Counted from the first letter of the stretch, positions 1 to 6,100 are shown. The stretch: DNA of 10,834 nt from DASTPP01 sp035762175 (GCA_035762175.1 DASTPP010000285.1:1-10834); one strand, 5' to 3'. The notes: generated by a model from the sequence alone, not told the origin. Program-made: numbers and translations.

Positions 1-64
1 GCCGCTGGGGCACGTCACCGTGCCGCCCGCGCTGGCCGCGGAAGAGCAAACTCCGACGGGCTGA
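1..64 (+). CDS. possible C-terminal end of an upstream gene (partial)
   Basis: Frame 2 is open from the window edge to a TGA at 62-64 and reads PLGHVTVPPALAAEEQTPTG. Most third codon positions are G or C, as expected for a real gene in this genome. The stretch is only 20 codons and shows no recognisable motif. A second + frame here is also open, but it belongs to a long shadow frame antisense to the metalloprotease. This is a weak call that only upstream sequence can settle. Bases 65-125 hold nothing I can support. Confidence 0.2.
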   Translation, partial: PLGHVTVPPALAAEEQTPTG

Positions 65-125
65 CGAAGACGCCTGCACGCCGCCGAGGATGCGCGTCGG
101 CGAGCGCGCCTTCAAGAACGGGTCT

Positions 126-404
126 TCACACAGCGCTTACAATGCGCTTGCTCTGCACCGCGCCCTTGCCCGCGCCCGCGTCGGGCTTTGCGTCGTCGAG
201 TGCCGCGGTCATCGCCTCGCGCCAGGCCGCGAGGTCGGCCTCGTGAAGACCTTCGCGCCGCAAGAGCGCGCCGAGCTCGTCGGGCGTGCAGGCCGCGGCG
301 GCCAGCACGATCCGAAGCTTGTCCTGCGCGCGGGGCCCGACCGCGCGCGCTCGGGCCACCTCTGCGGGCGAGTCCGCCGGGGGCCGATACCGGCCGGGTG
401 GCCC
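126..404 (-). pseudogene. IS3-type OrfA-like transposase remnant (N-terminal part)
   Basis: The minus-strand frame runs from just after a TAG (405-407) to a TGA at 126-128, about 92 codons. It contains QDKLRIVLAAA, then ELGALLRREGLHEADLAAWRE. This matches the amino-terminal helix-turn-helix block of IS3-type OrfA proteins, which read roughly 'KLRLV...ELGALLRREGL...L..WR'. After about AALDDAKP the sequence turns into unrelated residues and stops. The coiled coil that should follow in OrfA is missing, as are OrfB and any terminal repeat. No good ATG or SD is seen; a GTG at 357-359 is the only internal candidate start. It lies 9 bp downstream of the metalloprotease stop on the same strand. I read it as a dead fragment left by an insertion. 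The family is recognised from motif memory, not a search. Confidence 0.62.
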
Positions 405-413
405 CTAAAGTGC

Positions 414-2621
414 TCAGTCGAAGTAGGGCGCGGTGGCGCGTTCGATGCGGGCGATGAGGTCGCGCGCGACATCGGCCGCGGGCCCGTCGAGCGAGGGCAG
501 GGCTGCTTCGAGCGCGACCCGCGCGTCGTCGAGCGCGGCGAGCGCCTCGGGCTCTTGCAGGGCGCGCAGCGTGTCGACCGCCTCCGCGCGCGTGCCGACG
601 CCGCGCAGCGCCGGGGCGTCGACGACGAGGTCGCGCAGATCGGCTACGAGCAGCGGGGTCAAGAGCGGGTCGCTCGGGGGCGGCGTCTGCACGTGGAAGA
701 GGGTCACGGGCTCTTCGACGATGAGGCGCTCGAGCAGCAGGCCGGTCAGACGGTCGACCTTGGCGGGCACGAAGTCGGGGGCGAGCGGGGCGCGCAACGG
801 GGCGAAGAGCGCCTGCCAGGCAGCCAGGCGGCGCTCGGAGGTCTTGGCGGCTCGCACGTAGTCGAGCAACTCGTCGGCGTAATAGCCTACGACATAGCTG
901 AGAAAGATGTCTTCGGACTCGGGCGGCAGTTGGCCGCGCGCGAAGTCCCCGACGTAGCGTTCGTAGAAGGGTGCGAGGTGGTCGGCGAGCGGATCATCGC
1001 CGACGTCTTCGCGGTTGCAGTCGGGGTCGAGCGCGGTATCTTCGTCGGTGCAGAAGGGCTGGGCGGGCGGCTCGGGCGAGAGGTCATAGAGGTAGCGCAC
1101 GGCGTCGGCGTCGTAGGGGCCGGGCGCGGGCAACTCGGCGGGGTCGGCGACGTAGTCCATCACCGACGCGCTCGGCGGAACGAGCGAGCCCTTGAAGTTG
1201 TGCCGTAGCCCCAACGTGTGCCCCACCTCATGCGCCGCGATGTGCGAGAGAAAGCGCTCGACCTGCTCTTTCTTCGTCCGTGACGAGTGAACGGAGCCGG
1301 CGAGCGAGCGCTGCATGGCGTCGACCGAGAGCGTGCAGAGCGGCTCGCTGTGCAATGAGCCCCAGGCGAGACGCTTCGGCCTCGCCGCGGCGCCGACGGG
1401 GGCGAACTGCGAGGCGGCCGGGGCGGCGCCGTCTTGGTAGAACCAGTCGGCTAGGTCGATGAGGCCGTGGCCGAAGTAGACGTTTGCCCCCCGGACCTCG
1501 CCAGTGTTCGGGTTCACGCGAACGTCGGCGAAGGCGAAGCTCCTCGAGACGTCCTCGTCGAGGACGAAGTAGTTGACGTCGTCGTCGGCGAACGAGGTCT
1601 CGGGGGGGGCAAGCTCGGCGCGCAGGGCCTCGAAGCCGAAGGCCTCGTTCCAGCTTTCGACGCCGCGCTTGACGGCGCCCACCAGGTCGTACTCGGGGTA
1701 GAGCTCGGCCTGCAGCCGCGCGAACGAGGGCGAGATGAGCCAGGTGACAGGCCCTTGGCCAGGGCGGAGGTTCCAGCGGATGGTCGATTGCTCGCTCACG
1801 CCGGTGTTCGGCACGAGTCGCGGCGGGCTGCGGAAGTAGAGCTCTTGCTCGGGCAGGGGCTTGGGGGTGAACCCTTCGCCTTCACGATAGCGCCGCAGGG
1901 CGAAGGCCAGAGTGCCTGAGGCACGGAAGGGGTTGGGCTCGACCTTGCTCCGGCTAAGGCCTGGTCGGGGGGCCTCGAAAAAGCCGCCGAAGACCTGCTC
2001 GAAGGCGATGCCGTCGGTGACGTGATGAAAGTTTTGCATGTAGCTTACTTCGACCTCGAGCCGGCCCGCGTATGTGGGGGCACGCTCGTTGATGGTGCTG
2101 AAGCGGTTGAGGCCGGCGGCGGGGTCGAACGCGACGTAGCGGTCGCGGTCGGGGAAGTCGCCGAGCTTCTTCGGGTCGACCAGCGGGTAGGCCTCGAGCA
2201 CGACGTCGGGGTCGAAGGTGTCGCTGAGTTGCTTGCGCGCGTCGACATCGAAGACAAAGAGCTTGTCGTTTTGCACTCGGAACGAGACGACGCGCGTGCC
2301 GATCGAATAGCCGCCCCCCTGGGGGTGATACTGCTTGAGGTAGGCCGAGAGAAACCAGCGCTCGTCGAGGGCGTCCTTGCGCACGGCGAGGTAGAAACTC
2401 TTGCCCTCCCTCCCGGCGCCGCCGACGTCGGGGCCCTCGTGGGGGAGGGCGTTGCCGTGTTCGTCGAGGTAGAGGGCGACGAAGGGCGCGGCCGCGGTGG
2501 CGTCGGCGGGCGGCGGGTCCTGGGACGCGGGCGGTGCGGTGCGGGAGTCGTCATGGCAAGCGTTCAGCAGCGACGCGAGGGCGACGGCGGAGAGAAAACG
2601 AGGTCGAAGGAACGGACGCAT
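414..2621 (-). CDS. secreted zinc-dependent metalloprotease lipoprotein
   Basis: This is a 735-residue predicted lipoprotein protease acting at the cell envelope. The amino terminus MRPFLRPRFLS is followed by a hydrophobic stretch and a lipobox, LNAC, with C22 as the lipidated cysteine. A Ser/Pro/Ala-rich linker follows. The catalytic site is HEVGHTLGLRH: zinc ligands H464, H468 and H474, general base E465. A Met-turn-like SVMDY lies at 486-490. Upstream, blocks such as WLISPSFARL, VKRGVESWNEAFGFEA and VNPNTGEVRGANVYFG match the metzincin-like 'zinc-dependent metalloprotease' group (DUF4953/DUF5117 type) common in myxobacteria. C524 and C535 (FCTDEDT...DPDC) may form a disulfide. The frame stays open 158 codons upstream of this start, but only this ATG has a signal peptide right after it and an SD-like AAGAAAGG 8 nt before it. 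No frame damage is seen. The substrate is unknown. It is transcribed alone, divergent from the sigma-54 activator. Confidence 0.88.
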   Translation of the reverse strand: MRPFLRPRFLSAVALASLLNACHDDSRTAPPASQDPPPADATAAAPFVALYLDEHGNALPHEGPDVGGAGREGKSFYLAVRKDALDERWFLSAYLKQYHPQGGGYSIGTRVVSFRVQNDKLFVFDVDARKQLSDTFDPDVVLEAYPLVDPKKLGDFPDRDRYVAFDPAAGLNRFSTINERAPTYAGRLEVEVSYMQNFHHVTDGIAFEQVFGGFFEAPRPGLSRSKVEPNPFRASGTLAFALRRYREGEGFTPKPLPEQELYFRSPPRLVPNTGVSEQSTIRWNLRPGQGPVTWLISPSFARLQAELYPEYDLVGAVKRGVESWNEAFGFEALRAELAPPETSFADDDVNYFVLDEDVSRSFAFADVRVNPNTGEVRGANVYFGHGLIDLADWFYQDGAAPAASQFAPVGAAARPKRLAWGSLHSEPLCTLSVDAMQRSLAGSVHSSRTKKEQVERFLSHIAAHEVGHTLGLRHNFKGSLVPPSASVMDYVADPAELPAPGPYDADAVRYLYDLSPEPPAQPFCTDEDTALDPDCNREDVGDDPLADHLAPFYERYVGDFARGQLPPESEDIFLSYVVGYYADELLDYVRAAKTSERRLAAWQALFAPLRAPLAPDFVPAKVDRLTGLLLERLIVEEPVTLFHVQTPPPSDPLLTPLLVADLRDLVVDAPALRGVGTRAEAVDTLRALQEPEALAALDDARVALEAALPSLDGPAADVARDLIARIERATAPYFD

Positions 2622-2629
2622 GAGAAGTA

Positions 2630-2637
2630 CCTTTCTT
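2630..2637 (-). promoter_or_regulatory. ribosome binding site deciding the metalloprotease start
   Basis: On the minus strand AAGAAAGG sits 8 nt before the ATG at 2621. It is purine rich and moderately complementary to the 16S tail. Together with the lipoprotein signal peptide it fixes the start against the longer open frame, which reaches 3095 without any protein-like features. Confidence 0.55.
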
Positions 2638-2740
2638 TGGACAAAGAGACGAAAGCAGGGGGCGGGCGCGGTAGAGAGTGGAGGTATGCCTCTTCGGCAA
2701 TGGCCGTCGCCCGCTTGTGCAGCGTGGTAGAGGTTGTTTC

Positions 2741-2781
2741 TGTAGGCTGCCGTTCGAAGACGGCCTATCACCCTGCCTACA
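2741..2781 (-). promoter_or_regulatory. foldable leader structure upstream of the metalloprotease
   Basis: TGTAGGC (2741-2747) and GCCTACA (2775-2781) are a perfect 7-bp inverted repeat. They enclose a second one, GCCGT (2749-2753) and ACGGC (2760-2764), around TCGAAG. In the transcript, a second copy of TAGGC (2767-2763) could also pair with the single GCCTA (2747-2743), so two structures compete. If the promoter at 2799-2814 is right, this hairpin lies near the very 5' end of a leader of about 167 nt. It may stabilise the RNA or be a cis-regulatory element, or be chance. No known riboswitch class is recognised. Confidence 0.35.
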
Positions 2782-2798
2782 TCTCGGAAAAGCGTAAC

Positions 2799-2814
2799 TG
2801 CTGGTTCCGTGCCA
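2799..2814 (-). promoter_or_regulatory. candidate sigma-54 (-24/-12) promoter of the metalloprotease
   Basis: The minus strand reads TGGCACG-GAAC-CAGCA. The -24 half is a perfect match to TGGCACG; the -12 half keeps the invariant GC at correct spacing but has CA instead of TT before it. Ten of 12 defined consensus positions match (TGGCACG-N4-TTGCW). Transcription would start near 2788 and give a leader of about 167 nt. The promoter implies that an enhancer-binding protein controls the protease. The sigma-54 activator in this window is one candidate. Confidence 0.5.
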
Positions 2815-2822
2815 ACGTTGGC
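2811..2822. promoter_or_regulatory. 12-bp perfect palindrome overlapping the -24 box
   Basis: GCCAACGTTGGC is fully self-complementary and shares four bases with the -24 element of the candidate sigma-54 promoter. A dimeric regulator bound here would compete with RNA polymerase. The AACGTT core recurs in both arms of the inverted repeat at 3141-3179. The binding protein is unknown. Confidence 0.35.
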
Positions 2823-3140
2823 CCCGTTCCTCCAAAGGGCGTTTCTCCCTCGGGTAGAGGTAGAGCCCAGCCTGGGCGATACGGGTCGACCGCTGGGTGA
2901 CGAGCCGAGCTTGGCCGCGAAGGCGGTGCTCGACCCGAGAGAAGGGCCGGGGGACGCACGCCCTCCGCGGAGTCGCTGCCGAGCTCGCTCCCTCCGAGCC
3001 TGCCAATGGAGCATCGGCGCGAGCCCACGAGGCTGCTTGCCACCAGGCCCTAGCGTGCCAGGATTCGGCACACGAACGAGGCCCTCAGCGTGCAACCCGA
3101 TCGGGGCTCACCAGCCGGCGACGGCTTCGAAGACGCATGG
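2823..3140. other. intergenic stretch with no recognisable gene
   Basis: Several frames are open on both strands because of the GC bias. None has a convincing start, SD or recognisable protein motif. The segment lies between the metalloprotease promoter and the inverted repeat before the decayed IS66 copy. Old insertion debris is possible, but I see no identifiable transposase words. Confidence 0.5.
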
Positions 3141-3179
3141 TGGCAAACGTTGCCTTCGGAAGGCCGGCAACGTTTGCCA
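3141..3179. repeat. perfect 14-bp inverted repeat (strong stem-loop)
   Basis: TGGCAAACGTTGCC (3141-3154) and GGCAACGTTTGCCA (3166-3179) are exact reverse complements separated by 11 bases. The middle, CCTTCGGAAGG (3153-3163), can itself fold. There is no T-run on either side, so a simple intrinsic terminator is unlikely. Each arm is also a near-palindrome around AACGTT, so two operator sites are an alternative. It could mark one end of the decayed IS66 element, which begins about 50 bp to the right. Confidence 0.5.
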
Positions 3180-3202
3180 TCGTGGCCGTGGTTGCCTTGT
3201 TT

Positions 3203-3235
3203 AGTGATACGCCGGACGCAGTCAGACGCATCACT
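3203..3235. repeat. imperfect 9-bp inverted repeat
   Basis: AGTGATACG (3203-3211) and CGCATCACT (3227-3235) pair at 8 of 9 positions across 15 bases. It touches the last recognisable bases of the IS66-like pseudogene. It may be part of that element or chance. Confidence 0.25.
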
Positions 3236-3902
3236 CGTCGAATCGACCCCAGGGCGTCGGCGAGTCGACGTCCGATCACTCGCGTCCCGCCGCCCGCACC
3301 TGCCGTTCGTGCGACCGATGATTGACCTAGTTCGCCGCTGTCACTGCTGCGGCGAAGTCGATCGCGTCGCGGGCGCCCGCGGTCCGCTCGTCGGGGCCGA
3401 GCGCGGCCTCGAGGCGCGCGCCGTGGCGACACAGGTAGGCACGCCGGTGGGGAAGGTGCTTGACGAAGTGCCGCGTCTCGACATCGATCGCTACGGCGAC
3501 CTCGTCCGCTTGGGGAACGGCTCGAGCGTGCCGCCGCACGCGCGACAGATACGGTCGGCCTCGTCCAGGCTCCACGCCGTCTGGCGCGCTTTGAGCCCCG
3601 GCCGCAGCCGCGGGCATGGCCGATGCGCTCGGAGCGGCGGGGGCGTTCGGCCCGGGCTCGCTCGCCCCCCGACGCACTCGGGGGCGGAGCCGCTCGGCAC
3701 CTCGGCCACAGGCTCTCACCGGCCCTTGCCACCCTTACCGCTGTTGCCGCCTTTCTTCTTGGCCTCGAGCTTGGCCTCGGGTGCGGCGATGCGGCCCACG
3801 CACGCTCGAGCTCCCCTTCGAGCGCCTTTGCCGGCGCTCGAGTGCGACCACCGCCGGCTCGAGCCGAGGCAGATCGTTCTCATCGTCAAAGAGGTACAGC
3901 AT
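3231..3902 (-). pseudogene. IS66-type transposase (TnpC) remnant, multiply frameshifted
   Basis: Successive minus-strand frames give a collinear IS66 TnpC amino-terminal half. It starts MLYLFDDENDLPRLE...ALER (3902-3834). A shifted frame then gives AKALEGELERAWAASPHP (3831-3778), a third gives EAKLEAKKKGGNSGKGGKGR (3778-3719), and a TGA follows (3716-3718). That frame continues to WSLDEADRICRACGGTLEPF (zinc-finger CxxC). Another shift gives DEVAVAIDVETRHFVK and YLCRHGARLEAALGP, then IDFAAAVTAAN, a TAG (3327-3329) and HERQVRAAGRE. After a further TGA it ends SDVDSPTPWGRFDE. In IS66 proteins the TAG position is normally tyrosine (AKY...HLPLERQVR), so it is probably a TAC-to-TAG change. The last zinc-finger cysteine appears replaced by histidine. 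The whole catalytic DDE half is absent, as are TnpA and TnpB upstream. It cannot be functional. Confidence 0.8.
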
Positions 3903-4070
3903 GACGGAGCATGGCCGCCTCAGGATAGAGCAGTATAGTAGGAACTTGTTGCGCGCTCGGCCGCGCTCACGCGGAAGGCTCACCGCCAATGACTCATCCG
4001 TCAGGACGAGGGTCAGGGCGGGCGCACCAAAACCCGTAAGTCATTGAAACTGCTATATTTTTTTAATGAG
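3903..4070. other. intergenic spacer with an AT-rich end
   Basis: No gene is supported. The right end (4044-4070) is unusually AT rich for this genome, with a run of eight T. It abuts the first 42-bp repeat. Such a bend-prone stretch upstream of a sigma-54 promoter could help DNA looping, or may simply be the edge of the inserted repeat. Confidence 0.4.
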
Positions 4071-4154
4071 AATGACGAAGGCTGGGAACGTCAGTGAATT
4101 CACTGGCGAGTTAATGACGAAAGCTGGGAACGTCAGTGAATTCACTGGCGAGTT
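4071..4154. repeat. two-copy 42-bp tandem repeat with palindromic core
   Basis: Copy 1 is 4071-4112 and copy 2 is 4113-4154. They differ at one base (G at unit position 10 in copy 1, A in copy 2), so 41 of 42 match. Each starts AATGACGAA, carries CTGGGAACGT, then a 14-bp perfect palindrome, and ends GGCGAGTT. The unit length is four turns of B-DNA. Near-identity in non-coding DNA points to recent duplication or selection. It could be an enhancer array for the adjacent promoter, or a dispersed repeat or miniature element. Confidence 0.9.
4092..4147. promoter_or_regulatory. paired palindromes, candidate enhancer (UAS) sites
   Basis: CAGTGAATTCACTG occurs at 4092-4105 and 4134-4147. With two flanking bases on each side and one mismatch, each extends to about 20 bp. 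Their centres are 42 bp apart, about 118 and 76 bp upstream of the start site predicted from the sigma-54 element at 4191-4206. That is the usual distance for enhancer sites of sigma-54 activators, and the phasing puts both on the same DNA face. The likeliest ligand is the Fis-type HTH of the downstream activator (autoregulation), but this is inferred from position alone. Confidence 0.5.
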
Positions 4155-4162
4155 TTCGTGCG

Positions 4163-4178
4163 CTCGCCCTGGGGCGAG
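4163..4178. repeat. 16-bp inverted repeat just upstream of the -24 box
   Basis: CTCGCCC (4163-4169) and GGGCGAG (4172-4178) are exact complements around TG. The site sits between the tandem repeats and the sigma-54 element, where a second regulator or a looping protein might bind. No T-run follows, so I do not call it a terminator. Confidence 0.4.
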
Positions 4179-4190
4179 GGCACTGGGGGC

Positions 4191-4206
4191 TGGTGCGGCT
4201 TTTGCA
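4191..4206 (+). promoter_or_regulatory. candidate sigma-54 (-24/-12) promoter of the FHA activator
   Basis: TGGTGCG-GCTT-TTGCA matches TGGCACG-N4-TTGCW at 10 of 12 defined positions. The invariant GG and GC are correctly spaced and the -12 half is perfect. Transcription would begin near 4217, leaving a leader of about 75 nt before the ATG at 4292. Having a sigma-54 promoter in front of a sigma-54 activator gene suggests autoregulation or a cascade of activators, a known arrangement in myxobacteria. Confidence 0.6.
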
Positions 4207-4276
4207 ACCAAGAAAGCCTTTTCGCTGCGTACGTAAGCACCCGTATTAGCCAGACTTTCTAGATCGAGCATCGCAC

Positions 4277-4284
4277 GGGAGGGG
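4277..4284 (+). promoter_or_regulatory. strong ribosome binding site of the FHA activator
   Basis: GGGAGGGG lies 7 nt upstream of the ATG at 4292. It is a strong Shine-Dalgarno sequence and fixes that start. Confidence 0.7.
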
Positions 4285-4291
4285 CAATTCC

Positions 4292-6100
4292 ATGATTCGA
4301 ACGCTCGAGCCGAACGCCGGGGGGGGGGAGGCGTCGACGCAGAGCCTCTTGTTTCGGGAGGCCGAAGCCGAGGAACGGACGCCCCTGGCGTCCTTGCTCG
4401 TCATCGACGAGCTCTCGTCGCGGCGGCTGACTCTGCCGAACGACGGGGTCCTGACCTTCGGTCGCTCTCCCGAAGCCGCTGTGAGACTCGAGTCGACCAC
4501 CATTTCGCGGCTCCATGCCAAGCTCATCGTCGTGGGGGGGGTGGCGCACGTCGCGGACCTGGGGAGCCACAACGGCACGCTCGTGAATGGCGAGCCGGTT
4601 CGGGGCACGCGGCGCCTCGCGCCGGGCGATGTCCTGACGCTCGGCGACGCCGTCCTGGTGCTGCGGGCCGCGCCGCACCTGGGGGCGCGGCGGGCCTGCG
4701 ACCTGGTCGCGATGCGTCGGCGGCTCGACGACGAGGTCGCGCGAGCGGCCGAGTTCGGCCGCCCCTTCGCCGTCGTCGCGCTGCGCTTGGCGACCGGCCG
4801 CCACCGCCGGGCCCTGCAGGCGGCCGCGCTCGCGGTGCTCCGTCGGATGGATGGGCTGGCGTCCGACGGCGCGGGCCTGGTGGCCTTGCTGCCCGAACTC
4901 GAGGGCGAGGGGGCGCGCGCGGTCGCCCTGCAGTTGCTCACGGCGGTCGCGCCCTGGGCGCCCGAGGCCCGGGCCGGGGTGGCGAGCTACCCCGGCGACG
5001 GCAGCGACGCCGAGACGCTCCTCGCGGGGGCGCGGGGCGCCTCGAACGCAGCCGGCGAAGGGGCGGTTCGCATGGCGTCCGAGACGGCGGTACGCCATCG
5101 GGTCGGCGAGCAGACCCTCATCGTCGCCGACGACGACATGGTCCACTTGTACGAGCTCATTCGCCGTCTCGCGCCGAAAGACTTGTCGGTCCTGATTCTC
5201 GGCGAGACGGGCACGGGCAAGGAGAATGCGGCGTCGGCCTTGCACCACTGGTCCCCTCGCGCGACCAAGCCGTTCGTGGCGCTGAACTGCGCGGCGTTGC
5301 CCGAGGCGACCGTCGAGAGTGAGCTCTTCGGGCACGTCCGGGGCGCCTTCACGGGCGCGCTGAGCGACCGGATGGGGGCGTTCGAGGAGGCGCACGGCGG
5401 CACGCTCTTTCTCGACGAGGTGGGAGACCTGCCGCTGGGCACTCAGGCCAAACTGTTGCGCGTGCTCGAGCAGCGCCGGGTCACGCGGCTCGGCAGCCGG
5501 CAGGCCCAAGGGCGCGCGGTCGACCTGCGCGTGGTGGCCGCGACGAACCGCGACCTGGAGGCGGACGTTCGCGCGGGGCGCTTCCGTCAAGATCTGTTGT
5601 TCCGGCTGAGCGCGGCCGTGGTCGAACTGCCGCCGCTGCGCCACCGCCGGCGTGAAATCCCGCTGCTGGCGCGGTTCTTCGTCGAGACCGAATGCGCGGC
5701 CAAGAAGCTGCCCCCCTTGGAGCTGACGGAGGAGGCGCTCGCGTGCCTGGCGCAGTACCCGTTCCCGGGCAACATCCGCGAGCTCAAGAACGCGATGGAG
5801 TATGCGGTGGCGACCGCCGAGGGCGCGGCCATTCGGCCGTGGAACCTGCCGAAGCCGATGCGCGGCGCGCGCGCCGCCTCGGTCGAGGAGGGCCTTCCTC
5901 CCGAAGAGCCCGCGCCCCCTCGCTTTCGGCCGATCGCGGAAGAGCTGCGAGACCTCGAGCGGACGCGCATGCTCGAGGCGCTGCGGGCGACGCGGTGGGT
6001 GCAGAAGCACGCCGCCGAGGCCATCGGCATGCCCATCCGTACGTTTACCCTCAAGATGAAGCAATACCAGCTCTCCTGCGAGCCGAAGGGGGCCCCGTGA
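4292..6100 (+). CDS. sigma-54 activator with FHA domain (FHA / GGDEF-like / AAA+ / Fis HTH)
   Basis: This 602-residue enhancer-binding protein should remodel sigma-54 RNA polymerase at promoters using ATP. The FHA domain (about 40-125) keeps the phosphothreonine-binding signature: GRS 57-59, SRLH 72-75 and NGT 94-96. Residues about 135-250 resemble a degenerate GGDEF-type nucleotide-cyclase fold (RRLDDEVARAAEFGRP; later RAGVASYPGDGSDAETLL) lacking the GGDEF catalytic motif, so it is probably a sensor or dimerisation module. The AAA+ domain (about 275-510) has Walker A GETGTGKE (304-311), the sigma-54 contact loop GAFTGA (351-356), Walker B TLFLDE with D375/E376, and ATNRDLEADVRAGRFRQDLL. The Fis-type HTH is at about 550-592. 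All key residues are intact, so it should be active. Its input is phosphopeptide binding rather than an Asp receiver. The stop TGA overlaps the start of a Ser/Thr kinase gene, the expected partner, which is truncated here. A G10 run lies in codons 10-13. Confidence 0.92.
   Translation: MIRTLEPNAGGGEASTQSLLFREAEAEERTPLASLLVIDELSSRRLTLPNDGVLTFGRSPEAAVRLESTTISRLHAKLIVVGGVAHVADLGSHNGTLVNGEPVRGTRRLAPGDVLTLGDAVLVLRAAPHLGARRACDLVAMRRRLDDEVARAAEFGRPFAVVALRLATGRHRRALQAAALAVLRRMDGLASDGAGLVALLPELEGEGARAVALQLLTAVAPWAPEARAGVASYPGDGSDAETLLAGARGASNAAGEGAVRMASETAVRHRVGEQTLIVADDDMVHLYELIRRLAPKDLSVLILGETGTGKENAASALHHWSPRATKPFVALNCAALPEATVESELFGHVRGAFTGALSDRMGAFEEAHGGTLFLDEVGDLPLGTQAKLLRVLEQRRVTRLGSRQAQGRAVDLRVVAATNRDLEADVRAGRFRQDLLFRLSAAVVELPPLRHRRREIPLLARFFVETECAAKKLPPLELTEEALACLAQYPFPGNIRELKNAMEYAVATAEGAAIRPWNLPKPMRGARAASVEEGLPPEEPAPPRFRPIAEELRDLERTRMLEALRATRWVQKHAAEAIGMPIRTFTLKMKQYQLSCEPKGAP
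4319..4328 (+). repeat. G10 homopolymer in codons 10-13 of the activator
   Basis: Ten consecutive G encode Gly-Gly-Gly plus the first base of the next Glu codon, directly after the start of the activator. A second, shorter run of eight G is at 4534-4541 in the FHA domain. Runs this long slip during replication in many bacteria. A one-base change would frameshift the protein before its first domain. Residues around it look unconserved, so the glycines themselves may be dispensable. Confidence 0.8.

Noticed and set aside
380..405. GGGGCC/GGCCCC inverted repeat as terminator of the metalloprotease
   Set aside because: There is no T-run after the stem, the 14-base loop is long, and GC-rich pairs of this size are frequent by chance here.
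90..1208. 372-codon + frame
   Set aside because: Antisense to the transposase remnant and the protease active-site half. It is Gly/Arg rich with no domain.
1602..1609. G8 run inside the metalloprotease gene as a contingency tract
   Set aside because: Runs of eight occur elsewhere in the window and this one lies in mid-gene. Only the G10 near a start codon seems notable.
2622..3095. 158-codon upstream extension of the metalloprotease frame
   Set aside because: It would bury the lipoprotein signal peptide in the middle of the protein, covers the candidate promoter, and has no SD at its start.
3090..3938. 282-codon + frame
   Set aside because: Antisense to the IS66 TnpC remnant for most of its length and without any recognisable domain.
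4053..4271. 72-codon minus frame with a duplicated NSPVNSLTFPAFVI peptide
   Set aside because: The duplication is just the 42-bp tandem repeat (divisible by three). It overlaps the sigma-54 promoter and leader and has no SD.
4259..6064. 601-codon minus frame
   Set aside because: Lies entirely opposite the sigma-54 activator, whose Walker, GAFTGA and HTH motifs are unambiguous.
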